From positions 4,643,182-4,707,181 of the forward strand of contig NC_087384.1 of NCBI RefSeq assembly GCF_963675165.1: a stretch of DNA of 64,000 nucleotides. The letters are read 5' to 3'. The notes under the pieces are model-generated. The model was not told where the DNA came from and searched no databases. It was given only the letters and a program-made list of their open reading frames with translations. Position numbers and translations under genes: made by a program. Shown here piece by piece: positions 9,857-21,600 of this stretch. This DNA comes from Halichondria panicea. Lineage: Eukaryota; Porifera; Demospongiae; Suberitida; Halichondriidae. Numbering within the stretch: position 1 is the stretch's first letter; every line of letters begins with the position of its first letter.

Positions 9857-11371
9857 CTTCAAAGCTTAACTATAAAAAAGGATTCTGTTTTTTTTAAAGC
9901 AACTACATGCAGCTGCTTGCTGAAGCATGCAAACACTAAAAGTGTCACTGAATGCAAAAGCACTGATTATATTTGAAACCTAATACTGAATTATTTCTAT
10001 CGTACTGTTAGTTTATTCTGTTTTCTAGTGTTTTTTTAAAGCAACTACATGCAGCTGCTTGCTGAAGCATGCAAACACTAAAAGTGTCATTGAATGCAAA
10101 AGCACTGATTATATTGAAACCTAATACTCTATCGTACTGTTAGTTTATTGTTAGTAAGATCCGGTGTTTTTATTTGATCTCTTTTTAGAACCAACACTAT
10201 GAAAATACTGGTATGCAAAAATACACAAACACCAAGTATTCAGTGAAACCTACAGTATTCTATGATTATACGGGTGTAGGCATGCACACATGCAGCCGTA
10301 CCGGGTATATTTCGGGTATAAACTTTCGCAGAAGGACCGTTAGAAAGGTTTTCTACTCGTGGAATAGCAGCCTTCTGCAGCATGCGGTATTAAATTAGTG
10401 GGTATAAGTGTTCATGATACATGCTTAATCAGCGAAAACCGCGAATATTTATGCCCTCGAAATGTACACGCAATATACGGTACAGTAAGTGTATTTATAT
10501 TGGAAACCTTTACACCAAGGGTGTATAATTATAGAAAAGAGGGCATGCAACTCGCCGTCATAGCATCGAAATTCTTCATAGGTGTCTATTTAGCTACATG
10601 ATTGACCTTTGACCCTCGATCAGAGAGCCAAAATGTTGTACAGAGCATAAATTATAGTTAGCTAGCTAGAGAGTGATGATTATTATTATAAAATTTTTGT
10701 TTATGCTGAATTCTTGATACATTCATGTGCCTCCCCAGAAGCCATTAGCTGCTATATCTTGGAGGTAGGGCCGCTCTCAGACCCTTCCTATACTTTCATG
10801 GTGGTGATGCAGATGCTCTTCAGTTCTTAAGTAGAGTATACAGACTATTCAATTGACTTGTTACACATCTGTTATGTAATCGTATTTTAAGTAGCTGTAT
10901 GAAACTTACCAGTTACTTCATACCTCCTTGACTGTTGCAATGGTATGGCTCTAATTTGGCAAGCAAACGCCTCCTGACAAGAGGCGATGGTCGTGCTCTG
11001 AGCCGCTAGTACGTACTTCCTCACTATGCTCCCACTGAGTTTGAAACTTGATGACGTAGTCTTCTCTGTCTATAACTCATCGCTGGAAGTCCTGGACTCA
11101 CTAGCATGATCCATAGCTAGCTACACTAGATTCCGAAATACAGAAATAATAATTATGAAATACTCTGTAAACTGCAAAAGTTCGTGTCACTCTTATTATC
11201 TAGTACTCCATGAATATCATTCGAATTTCGATGAGTGGGTAGATGCTGAGTTGCATGCCCTCTCCAGCCTTTTGTGGTCGGTATACCCATTGTAAGGGAC
11301 TTACTAAATTTTCAAGCTATAAATATTTAAAGCTGGTGTTACAAATAGACTACTACATGCATGTGTATGAC
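9857..11371. other. 5' flank of array copy B (duplicated flank)
   Basis: Matches the flank of copy A (3820-4649 and 4940-5060) with indels. A short internal tandem duplication repeats the GCAACTACATGCAGCTGCTTG region near 9900 and near 10040. A segment present here but absent from the A flank spans about 10475-10665 and contains an AGGGCATGCAACT word shared with the TIR element at 42719-43354. The frames at 10213-10601 are not supported as genes. Confidence 0.45.
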
Positions 11372-11417
11372 TAGCCTCGATCCCAGGCCGCACTTCCTCG
11401 AATGGTGAAAGAGGCTA
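11372..11417. mobile_element. 46-bp minimal TAG...CTA element, 9-bp TSD
   Basis: Begins TAGCCTCGATCCCAGGCCGC and ends AAGAGGCTA. It is flanked by the perfect 9-bp direct repeat GTGTATGAC at 11363-11371 and 11418-11426. The left end is the same as that of the 1,088-bp element at 36378 and the 106-bp element at 16515. At 46 bp it retains little beyond the terminal 7-bp inverted repeat, so it is probably an internally deleted copy. Confidence 0.85.
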
Positions 11418-11727
11418 GTGTATGACCTGTGACTTATTAATTATGTAGTATAGGATTGTGCAGGATGATTCTATATAGTAATTTAGTAAGATTTGACAAG
11501 TCGATTCGTCATTTTGTGTATTAAAAGTAGGACTAGAATTATCTGTGTTGTTGTTGCTGGAAAAATCAAATCAAAGTTGGTACTGCTAAAAGTCCACTTG
11601 AGTATAATTACTACCTCACTCACTGTCAAGATCGAGAGTGTATATATATAGTTCCCTCACTAACAAAGCTATAGAGACAGTCTATTACCCCATTCACTTC
11701 ACCCCCCCCCCCCACACATGCACACAG

Positions 11728-11947
11728 ACCACAACCGTCTCAAGCATTCACCCCATACTCAGTTACCCTGGGCAACATAGTGCAGGAGCTTCATCGCAGC
11801 CTCCTGCTTGTCATGGCAACAGAGAGTCAGCATAATACACTGACGTGCACAGGTTGTCCATATACATTGGCGCCTATCACCAGCTGTCCGAAGGCTATGT
11901 GATGAGAGTCACAGCAGCGGCAATCAAACGTTATACTCTACACAGAG
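11728..11947 (+). pseudogene. Decayed copy of HEATR6 exon 8
   Basis: Matches exon 8 of the HEATR6 gene (41841-42070) from the acceptor CACACACAG to the donor GTGCGT, including the segment TCAAGCATTCACCCCATACT. It carries a deletion of roughly 20 bp in the middle and point changes that break the frame. It lies upstream of the gene start and next to array copy B, just as true exon 8 lies next to array copy E. It therefore travelled with an array gene during duplication. Confidence 0.88.
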
Positions 11948-12079
11948 GTGCGTTATACAACTGATTGTACAATATAGTCTGCATGTATGATGTTATGGTG
12001 CAAAACGAGATCTAGAAAAGGGAGAGTACTGACCAAATCTCTAAACGAGAGGTTGGTCACAATCGTTAATTAGTATCAT

Positions 12080-12480
12080 TAACTCACGGCCAGCGGGTTA
12101 TAGTAGTCCTTTGGTTTGTTTGTTAACCTGAGGCTGTGCTGCGGTCAGCGAGATGGTAGTCCGTTGGTTTGTTTGTGACATTTGAGCCTGCTCACCTGCT
12201 TAGCACTGTACTTACAGCATGGATGCCTCCACACAACAAGTTGTTAGTTTTTATGCCTCGAGGCGTAGCCCCACGAGGGATACGGTAAAGCTGAATGTTT
12301 GTGTGTGTGTCTGTCTGTTCTAGCTGTAACTGCTCAACGGTTGCAATACGACTAAAACTAGCTCTATAGGCTTCTAGCCACATTCTCTGGATTTTGATTC
12401 GTGGATTTGCCAACCATGTCAGAAACATAGTCTCGTGAACCAGCTGCCCTCTAAAACATAAACATAGACTCACGATTAGG
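12080..12480. repeat. Interspersed repeat R1, copy 2
   Basis: Second copy of the segment at 5060-5460, in the same position within duplication unit II. The TG microsatellite is shorter here (about 12300-12312). Blocks GGGATACGGTAAAGCTGA and TGTAACTGCTCAACGGTTGC are retained. The - strand open frame at 12192-12473 is a counterpart of the one in copy 1. Confidence 0.7.
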
Positions 12481-12783
12481 TGGCTGATTTATGAGACTAG
12501 CAGAAGCACAGTAGACGCTACCAGAGGAGGTCCGACAGGCACAGTGCAGCTCAAGCAATAGCCTCAGCAAAAACATACGATGTGGGCGGGGCGTGGGCGG
12601 ATAATTATTTGACTAATTGCTTGAGCTGCACCGCGCCTGTCGTACCTTCTCTGAGAGGCTACGGCTAAGACAGGGGGTGTCGGACAAAGGTGAATAAGAT
12701 TGCGTGGCAGCCATATTGATACTGGTATCTACGATTACAGCTAGCTAGGTAGCAGCTTGTTAGTGCTTTTGAAAGACTTTCTC

Positions 12784-12900
12784 ATGGCAGAGTTCGAGTT
12801 TGTGCAGGTGAAAATATCTTTTGATGACAAACTAAAGGTTGTCGAATTAGCTGAGACTAATAAACGCCTCTCTCGAACAGTGACCTCTCTCAAATTTTAG
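12784..12900 (+). CDS. Conserved 38-residue short ORF, copy 2
   Basis: Same ORF as 5784-5900, preserved in start, stop and length in the second duplication unit. It begins MAEFEFVQVKISFDDKLKVV. Replacements relative to copy 1 are T12S and A26T, with one synonymous GTT/GTC change. The flanks around it differ by several indels. No known domain was recognised. Whether it is translated is unknown. Confidence 0.4.
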   Translation: MAEFEFVQVKISFDDKLKVVELAETNKRLSRTVTSLKF

Positions 12901-13222
12901 CCTCCTCTGCCAGTAAATTTATCACTTCATTTAATAGTGCATGTGTATATACTATAGTGGGATGCAAGAGTTACATTTGATGACTACTCAGTCAAATTCA
13001 GTTGAAATGTGATAGTTTCCTAGTTATTATACTATAATAATATTGTATAGATCAATGCTCTCACCATAAACATCCACTGCATGTACATGTAAATTGTAAG
13101 CATAAATGCAGTGCATGCAGTCGTTCATATTTTTGTGTTTAAATATCCTGTGTGTTTATCATAATTATGAAGTTTTTTTCTACATGTGCTACGTGTGTTC
13201 TGCAAACAGCTAAAAAATGTTA

Positions 13223-14881
13223 TCAAGTGGTTGGTGGTAACAACGGTGCATATTCCTTTGGGTCGCTGATTCGATGTGGAAGAGTTTCATTATCTGTAGA
13301 TGATCCTGTCAGGTGTGTAACTTGTCTTCTGCGGCAGCAGCTGAAATCATGGCTAGTGAGGGCAGATATCAGTAATGAAATGAACAATATAACGTACAGT
13401 ATTACTATTCCTAAAACGTTAATCCATAAAAAAATCCGTCCAATATTCTGGAATGCCTCACGATCATTATATAAAGATAACCCTATCGCAAACACTAGTA
13501 GAAGAAAAGCATCAAAATAGTTGTAACGGTCTTTCTTGTACGGTCGTAGGCCAAGGATGATAGCAGGTGTAATAATTAAAATAATTTGGTACACAATAAG
13601 GTGGTACGCCTGTGCACCAATGGCTATGAATATTATTCTCAGCAGTAGGTAGACTCCAGCAAACCATCGACAGTCCCTAGTACCAGGTGTTGTGCCGTTC
13701 TTGAAATAGCCCTGTGTGATGTTTGCTAGCTCGTGAATTAGAACACATTTGATTTTGCAGGAAAAAAGACATCTCTGAAAGAAACGATTTTGATAGAATA
13801 GCAGAAATACTGCTGGTAGGAATACCATGGTAACACTGATGATTGATGAGAGTATAGCGAGTGGAATATATGTGCCCAAATTGAAATCAGCTGCGAAGAA
13901 GAGAGTGTATGTAAAATGTCCGTGTTTGTCATATAAAGGTACTGTTTTTAAGAGGCTTAAAGAAATCGAGCAAAACCTGCTGTAGGATAGTAAAAAGAAG
14001 GTTGTAAATGCATTCACTACAGGACCATTTAGTTCCCAGCGTCTCCGAAACCTTGCTAAGCACTTGTGAAATGGCCTCCAGCAAATTACAATTATCTTGC
14101 ATCCTCTGTCGTGGAGTGAAATGAACAAGTAGACAACCAAAGTGAAAGTGATTGGATATAGAGCTTCTAGGTACTCCAATGCTACGACTGTAAGTGTGCT
14201 CATGTGCTTACTGATGCAAAATGAAGGAATTAGAAACATAAAGAAGTCCAAATTGAATAGCCCCACAAAATCAGCGGCAAATTTATAAAAGGAATAAGAG
14301 GGTGTATATCCGTTTATATCAAATGGATAATTTCTACACAATATCGTGTTTATAACCTGAGCCATCAAAACAAAGCTATTCAGAACTGGAGAGGCGATAT
14401 TTATCCGGAACACAATAACAATAATACAGAACAAAGTCAATGGTACTGTAAGCCTGACAAAGAAGAGTAACCATCCTAAAGGTTGTGGCATGCATTCCTT
14501 ACACTCTTTGTAGTAAGAGAAGACAGCTGGTCCCAGTCCAGGTTGGCAGTTACTACAGAGCAGTCCTGTGCGATTGAGAGGACCACACATCTCCTCATCT
14601 AGCTTTGATACATCAGAGGGTACGTCCATGAATTTTGATAGTCGACTATTTGTGTTGTATGGGCAGCGTCCAAGATGCTCTGTGTCATTATTGTAAGTTA
14701 GGCAGAATCCATCTATTAGTTTTATCTTGTTTGTCAGATTCGAGCACTGCAATATAGTATTGATCGGTTGTCCACACTCACACTTGTTTGCTTGGCGTAC
14801 AAACCATGTTGGGCATGCTTGGCTGGACGCTAGAACTACTTGTAGTACTATCACAAGTACTCCAAGTATCGTCATCTCCAT
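13223..14881 (-). CDS. Polytopic membrane protein, array copy C (intact)
   Basis: Intronless, 552 residues from ATG 14881 (MEMTILGVLVIVLQVVLASS); an inner ATG at 14875 aligns with the other copies. The frame stays open upstream to 14932, adding a hydrophobic stretch, but the signal peptide at 14881 or 14875 and alignment with the family favour the later start. All ectodomain Cys and the hydrophobic segment pattern are kept. It differs from copy B mainly in segments two and three (for example INGYTPSYSFYKFAADF) and in the tail, which ends EYAPLLPPTT. Its 5' flank, 14882-17110, is duplicated at 58229-61110 beside copy G, so C and G are sister copies. Confidence 0.9.
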   Translation of the reverse strand: MEMTILGVLVIVLQVVLASSQACPTWFVRQANKCECGQPINTILQCSNLTNKIKLIDGFCLTYNNDTEHLGRCPYNTNSRLSKFMDVPSDVSKLDEEMCGPLNRTGLLCSNCQPGLGPAVFSYYKECKECMPQPLGWLLFFVRLTVPLTLFCIIVIVFRINIASPVLNSFVLMAQVINTILCRNYPFDINGYTPSYSFYKFAADFVGLFNLDFFMFLIPSFCISKHMSTLTVVALEYLEALYPITFTLVVYLFISLHDRGCKIIVICWRPFHKCLARFRRRWELNGPVVNAFTTFFLLSYSRFCSISLSLLKTVPLYDKHGHFTYTLFFAADFNLGTYIPLAILSSIISVTMVFLPAVFLLFYQNRFFQRCLFSCKIKCVLIHELANITQGYFKNGTTPGTRDCRWFAGVYLLLRIIFIAIGAQAYHLIVYQIILIITPAIILGLRPYKKDRYNYFDAFLLLVFAIGLSLYNDREAFQNIGRIFLWINVLGIVILYVILFISLLISALTSHDFSCCRRRQVTHLTGSSTDNETLPHRISDPKEYAPLLPPTT

Positions 14882-17110
14882 ACTTAACAACAGTACGTAG
14901 CTCATCAATAATGCAATGTTTAGGAGTGACACACTTACTTTATCTTATTTCAGAGCAGTGGCCCTGAATGCAATTGAATGTTGTTGTACAGTACTTCGTT
15001 TAGATTGCAGTTGAGCAATCAATATTGTGAATGACGCTAACTCATGTGTGATAACTATTGTGATAATTATAGTGTTGTTTTTTCTGGTGCATGGGATTTT
15101 TCAATAGTGATTGATGAATTTGCAATCAAAAGAATCTTGTTGAGGGCCCCACAAAACCATTAATTAATTTTACCAGGAACACAAAACACGTGGACTGCAC
15201 AGTGGTGAAACTGGATGGAGAAACAACAAGAGCTTGAGACGTTTATAAACCATGCTTGAGGATGCCATAGAACTTTAATACCTGTACACCCCTTTGAGAA
15301 CCACATACAGATTTTAGCGAGGGGGGCGCTCCCAAACATGGGAGAAACTTATACGCTTACGACATGCCTTGATTTGGGAAACTTTGTGTGTTAATTGTCT
15401 GCTGCAAGCACTCCAAATATATTGTCTTCTCCAGACCTAAGAGTGGCTCGCTCATCGATTAATGTTTGGGAGTGGTACACAGAACTAAATAACAATCACC
15501 ATCACGTACTCCAAGTATCGTCATCTTCAAACTTAACACAATGTTTCATTCATCATATACAATTGAAAGTGACGAACTCATGAGCTACAGATTTCAAATA
15601 AAACAACATTGCAGCTGCTGCAGCAGCTGATGAAACAAATTGAAAACAAATGCTAAATGATCAAAAACTCTATTAATGCATGCATGCTGTTAGTTAATTG
15701 ATGTTCTAGCCTATAACATCACAGTGACTGTATATGCATCACAGTGTACATTATAAACATTGCTAACACTTGTATCACACTTCTATGACACACATCATGT
15801 AGTGTACAGCCTCGGCTACACGCCAAACATCTCAGGGGTACTCAAACCTTGAAAGTGCTGAAAACAAAGCAAAGGGCACGACCCCTTCAAACCCCAGTTA
15901 AGTGGGGCTTTTGCTCCCCCTTTAAGAACCCTACATACAGATTTTAGCGAGGGGGCGCTCCCAAACATGGTTATACGCTTTCGATATACCTCAATTTGGG
16001 AAACTTTGTGTGTTGTCTGTGACATTTCTAGAGAAGGGCATCGTGTATGGCGCACATGCAACGGCAGGTAAAGGGCTACCTAACTTTGGAGCTGTGAGCA
16101 GGACCAGGGGGAACATATACCTTTCAGCATTTCAGCTAAAAAACCTACAGTCTTAACTTCTTTTTAGCTTTTGTATCCTGGCTTTCCTCTGCTGCACGGT
16201 TGCTATCAGACGTTAATGGTTGCCAATGGATAGTTGCACACAATTTTCATAATTCACGTGCACTCGGGATGTATTGCGATAACTTAATCCTCATGCGCGT
16301 ATTCGATACATTCCTTGTGTCCGTGATATAATAATTATAGTTTGACTGTTTGGAGGTGTCTATAGAATTATAAGCCCAAAGGAACTGCTTTGAGTATCTC
16401 GAGAGTAGCGAGAGTATAGTCTACTACGATCGGGAGTGCCTGCATAGGGGCTTCTAAATCATACGGAAACTGACAAAACAGTGTACTAGTATAGTGCATG
16501 CGCGTGCGCAAACCTAGCCTCGGTCCCAGGCCGATTTTTTTTTAATAGAACAAAGTTGAAAAATACCTAGTAGGCGACCTAGCGTTCAATTGGAGACGGA
16601 TCGGCCTGGGGTCGAGGCTAGCGCAAACCTTGCCTTGCATGAGGCTTGACTACAATGATCATTTTACCACCTCCGAGGCACTTTTCCCATATTATTCACC
16701 CCCTTTCCACACACCTAATTGCGACTTCAAGATCACACCATAGATAGTAGAGAAGAGGGATTGGAAACGGAAGTACCCTCGAAGTACAATCCATGTTTCC
16801 CCGCAGTTTTAATGAAGGCTTCTAACGTGGGAGTATAAACATGAGAATTGTTTTGCCGTCTATAAAAAGTTCCACAAGCATCAGTTCTGCTGCTAAACAT
16901 CAACTTCATAAAATATTTGTGGACATTTGGGACACAGCACACTACTTAGTGACAGAACCTTAGCTATATCATGCTAGACTAACACAAGTATGAAAAATCG
17001 CTCTGTATTATATATAATTAGTCTAGCTACTTCACGATGATCAACATTCATTTCCAAATGATATTTACCATCAGGGGGCATTTGTTTAAGTGTTGGAGGG
17101 GTCTCTGAGA
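14882..17110. repeat. Segmental duplication arm 1 (partner 58229-61110)
   Basis: About 2.2 kb upstream of copy C that matches the flank of copy G in the same order. Examples: TTATCTTATTTCAGAGCAGT (14940 and 58286), GCCTCGGCTACACGCCAAAC (15809 and 59934), and AGGAACTGCTTTGAGTATCT (16379 and 60484). It contains weak relics of the array signal-peptide region near 15405-15430 and 15505-15540. A fold-back of CACTCGGGATGTATTGCGAT type lies near 16260-16330. No gene is supported; the frames at 15816-16061 and 16733-16942 lack features. Confidence 0.85.
16515..16620. mobile_element. 106-bp TAG...CTA element, 9-bp TSD
   Basis: Begins TAGCCTCGGTCCCAGGCCGA and ends with the inverse TCGGCCTGGGGTCGAGGCTA. 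Perfect 9-bp duplication GCGCAAACC at 16506-16514 and 16621-16629. The sister segment at 60620-60640 reads GCATGCGCAAACGTTGCC without any insertion, an empty site that dates this insertion after the C/G duplication. Confidence 0.93.
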
Positions 17111-18296
17111 CGCATGCATTATAGACTCCATAAGTTTCCCGGGAAACTTATTATAAAGTTCCCGGATTAGAGACGAAACACGGATTACTTTCGAGCTACT
17201 ACGAAGACTTTATTGTAGAAGCATCACATGAACCGCTTTCGTTGCCAATCCCTTTCTCTTCTATCTATGATCACACTGTACTAACTCGCCTCTGGCGGCA
17301 TAGGAGCTTCATCGCAGCCTTCTCACACAGAGTAATAATTATACACTTTATTGCATATCTAATTAAGTAAAGGTGGTTTAATTTGAATACATGCAAAGTT
17401 TAACTTTTATAATACACTCTATTGGCGCTTACCTGGGATCACTACCTGTTACGTTATATGCACCATCGTTACAAAATGGCTCTTGGAAGATGTGCTCCTA
17501 CGAAAATCTGTTAGGCAGAACTACGATAGCCTATTTCTTTGAGTTTAAGATAATTATGTGTATATGTGTGAAGGGTGGTCAGTAATATAATTATTATAAT
17601 CAATGTTGCATGGTTATACAGTAATTATATATTTTATAGCTACATTGAGAGCCTGTAATTTGTGTTCTGATTTTCCAACCTTATTGATGCATGTTTATAT
17701 AGGTACACATTCTGTGATCGGTCGAAATCTAGACTATAGAAGTATCACTCCAATTTACTTGCTATAGGAATTTAATTGTTAGCTAGGAGTGTATGAAGTT
17801 TGTATTGCAGCTGCAATGATCTTATTCCCCCTACAGGCAACAACACATGTCATAGTAACCTTCTTCTCCTCCTAGAAGATGCATAACACCCGTCATGCAA
17901 GATACCAACCCCACTGAGTCACTGTTCCCGCACTGGTTCGTTGCTGATTCAAGGGAGGGCTATCACATGACCTACTAGTGGTTTATCAGTCCATATGTCA
18001 CGCCTGACATCCTCTGACATTTTAAAAACATACATTTTTCAGTAGACGTCTATGTACATTAATTTTGTACATAATTATGGGGTGTGTTTTTTGCTCCACT
18101 GTAAAATGATTAACTCCTTGAGGGTCATGCATGCTTGTGTGCTGATCGATAAAGTGTCCACAGTCACACATTAATTTACATGTGGGGGCGGTTGAGGCAC
18201 TGATTTTATGAATGGGTAAGGAGCTATATTTAGGAAAGTGATTAATTGACATTGGTGTAGTGAGAGGAGTGCCACACCTACCTACATGTATCCAGC
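17111..18296. other. Intergenic region upstream of HEATR6
   Basis: Contains the right arm of a TIR-like element at about 17228-17281 (CCAATCCCTTTCTCTTCTAT), partner of 16735-16775. A segment at about 17390-17530 resembles 62050-62175 in the GGCGCTTACC/CAAAATGGCT region and is a dispersed repeat. From about 17800 to 18296 nothing but HEATR6 5' flank is seen. No TATA or other promoter element could be assigned. Confidence 0.4.
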
Positions 18297-21200
18297 ATGG
18301 CTGCAAGAAATGCAGACACATGGAGGAGGAAAGCCAGTGAGCTGGGCAAGCTGCTGAAGGATGGAGGAGAGGAAGAGAAGAGAATGTCAGAAGCTCTGGG
18401 CTACCTCAGCTCCCTCATGTATCCATTGGAAGGCCTCACCACAGAGGTGAATTCGATCACTGATTGATTGTCAATTTACGTGTATCAACATCTTGCACTC
18501 ATGTACCGTATTAGTACAGCACCGCTCTATTAATATTAGCAACCTCGAAATTTTGAGCACCATCTAGAATTAATTTTTGTGTGTGTTTTAATTAATAGCT
18601 ACGATATTGTAGCTACGAGATGAACCTTCAATATCATGGCCGGCCACAGGCTGGGAAATGCACTCTCTGGAACATTTCCTGTAGATATATAATTATTGTC
18701 TAATACTATCCTTATAGTGGAGGGCAACCAGTCAAGAGCATGTTTACAGAGCGAGACTCTTTATACTTAGCAAATTCTGGGTCGTTGCTAATTAATACCA
18801 CACCCATTTTTAGGAAGTGTCCCAAAGCCCAAAGTCACCACGCAGCATTCTAATTGAAACACCAAATTCCAATTCTAAATGAGCACCAACTTTTTTTTCA
18901 CGGGAATACTTATTACCCTGAAGTTTTACCTGTGAGTATTCATTCTCACAATAAATCTTCCCCTATAGTTATTACTAGGCTATGACCAGTGTTAGGTCTA
19001 GCTCAGTAATTAAAGGTATTCATGTATTTATGAATTGCTCTTCACAGGTGATAGAGGTTCTGCTGAGGCAGTTTGCAGAGGGAAGGTGTGCTGAACTGAG
19101 TAGTGAGTGCACTGTCATGCTGGGACGACTCGTATCAAACCTCATCACCTATCAGAAGGTAAAACAGGCATGCAAATAATTTTTGTTCAAGAAAAAGTTG
19201 AAGCTGCTTGTTTTCTTGCTTTTGTTGAATTTTGGTTTTTTTCCTCCCTTAAATTGGTCAAACGCCATAGCCAAAGTTCGTCAGTGGGGAGTTTTTGTGA
19301 AGTCTATCTAGATTCCAACCTAGGTTCGAACTCATAATTATCAACAACACCATTACAACTGGACCATGTTACGTGTTACTATAACATTTTGTGGCTTATG
19401 GGCACTGAAAAAGCGAAAGCATCACTAGAGGAGAGGGTATTCACATAGAGGCTTAAGATCAGTTCATAATTATACGTCACTGTTTGGTTTGTTATTCCTA
19501 CCTTCTCTACATGCCTCAAATCATGCCACAAGAAAATTATTTTTTTCTCCATTCCTTGCTGCCTTGAATTGAGGCTACTGTAGCTCCCTTCCTACTGCAA
19601 TCCACACGTTTAATAAAACCAATATCTCTCTCCCTTCTCAGGCGTCCCTCTCGTCTTCGACCCAAGAGGGTCTTCTTTCTGTGTTCCTGTCACGACTCAC
19701 CTCAGTGAGACCCCCCACAGAGCTGCTCTACGCCTGTGCTGCACTCGCTCAGGCCGGTACCACACACTGTCAATCACAGGTCTGTAATAATTATACTAAC
19801 TAACTGAAACTCTAGTGACTTGAACTCTGACGAATTCAATCCTTCCCACATACCTTTAATTGGTCCGCCAATATTATTTTATGTTTTTGTGTTTATTCCT
19901 AGCATGTAGGAGATTTCTTAAGACCCTCATGATTTCCTACTTTACACTTTTGTTTTGTTTTACAGGATGTTAAAACGCTCCTTGAATCGTCAGGGACTGT
20001 GGTTAACATGGCAACAACGGGTTCCGTCGATGTGCAGAGGGCAGCCCTGAACTACATTAGCACCTTGTGTCAGGACAAGGATTTCAAGGGTGTCTCTACT
20101 CCCCAACTGTTGGAGCTCCTCCTCTCAGCATTTCTCTCCCCTACAAAAGAGACTGACACACTGCTGCAGATAAAGGTATGCATGCTTGTACCTCAGTGTT
20201 GATTTTGATTGGCTAGACATTTTTAGTCCGTTCTGAAAATATAACCAATACCGGCGAAAGATCTCAAAACAGTACCTACATGTAGCTAAGAATGTGCACT
20301 TTGATCTAGCCAAAGTAAAGTATTGTTAATCTATTCTATTTAAATTGGCAAAACATCATGTGTTGTGTGTTTGCAATCTGTGAGATACGCCATCCTCTTA
20401 CAAATGTACTTCGTCTGACGTACTGTTACAATAACAGTAGTCATAACGACACCCCCCCTCTCCTCCAGTTGGTTTTCTCCCAACTCAAGTGTCTCCAGGC
20501 ACTCCTCTCTCGCTCCCCCGTCCTCCAGTCCTCTCCCCACCTCACTAATCTCCTAGCCGTCCTCAGGGCAGCCATGACACTCGGTCTCCCCGGACAACCA
20601 CACACTCTTCAGGCGGCCCTCCCGTTGGCGCTACCTGTCGTTCAATCCCCTAAAATTGTCACACCACCACCACCCTCCCCAAAACAGAGGCCACAAATAA
20701 TCGCTGGACCTCAGCCGAGGAGGAGGCAAAAACGAGCCAAAGATCAGAAACATACGAATAAAATTGGACGTAGTCATGAGTCTAGTGATGGAGAAGCCTC
20801 GTTGGGTGATCACGTGAAACTCCGCCCTTCTGTTAGTTTTGGTGGCCGTGGCTGTTCGTGGTCCAGTTCCGAGAGTGACGTATCGGACAGTGAGCCAGCT
20901 CCTAGTCAGATCAAGGTAGTGCACGGCAAGATTCGACACCTGGCCTTCTCGTGTCTCACTGCTGTCTTCAAGGTGAGTATTGTATACATTTCTGTTTCGG
21001 TCTCGTCAAATCTCCTAATAGTATTGAAATTTCTCAATCCTGAACTTGTATTAATTACGTACAAGAACCCAAATGTGGCCTATACAAAACGTAAATTTTA
21101 TGTCCACTTCTCATTGCTGTGTATAGAGTTTGGACACTCACACTAAGTTCTCGTTTGGGCTGACGTTCCTCCCTGATGGACCACGCCCCCCAAACTCACC

Positions 21201-21600
21201 CCCCTCTCTAATGACATGCGTCCTCAAAGACCCACTGCCTAAGGTGAGATATCTACTGCCTTGCCAAATGTATACCTAACAGTATCTCACTAGACGGTTA
21301 TTGAAATGGGAGGCGATTAACTATAACTTGTATGTGAAAATGTTGGCTTGTGTCTATACAGCATTTTTTTCAATAGCTCTTAAAACCTGTTTCGTAGTTT
21401 GTGCAATAAAACATTGTCAATCTGGAATCTCCGTACCTTCAGTATTACACTGTATAGTTTTGTAGCGAAAATACGTTGTTTGTGTATTTATTTTCATAAC
21501 GAATGCTCTCCACACCCGTTTAGTGTCGAGGTGGAGCTCTGTCAGTTTTGTTTACATTGCTGGAGGGGTCAAAGGTCTACCTCGCTCCAGCAGATGACAG
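18297..21600 (+). CDS. HEATR6: HEAT repeat-containing protein 6, exons 1-7
   Basis: Exons 18297-18446, 19048-19158, 19642-19779, 19966-20175, 20469-20972, 21127-21243 and 21524-21600, all with GT-AG borders and compatible phases (exon 7 ends in phase 2). ATG 18297 opens MAARNADTWRRKASELGKLL. Helical HEAT-like segments fill exons 2-4. Exon 5 carries the Pro-rich and basic linker (RRRQKRAK) and a Ser-rich SSSESDVSDSE block that matches the linker remembered for vertebrate HEATR6. Exons 6-7 give LKDPLPKCRGGALSVLFTLL and LEGSKVYLAP, also close to that family. HEATR6 is a HEAT/ARM scaffold of unsettled cellular role. The gene continues 20 kb downstream at 41841. Confidence 0.88.

Noticed and set aside
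19262-19345. tRNA-like B box (GGTTCGAACTC) in HEATR6 intron 2
   Set aside because: No matching acceptor stem or anticodon arm could be drawn upstream; at most an old SINE trace.
20358-21146. 262-residue + strand open frame as an independent gene
   Set aside because: Its middle is HEATR6 exon 5, while both ends read into introns past good splice sites.
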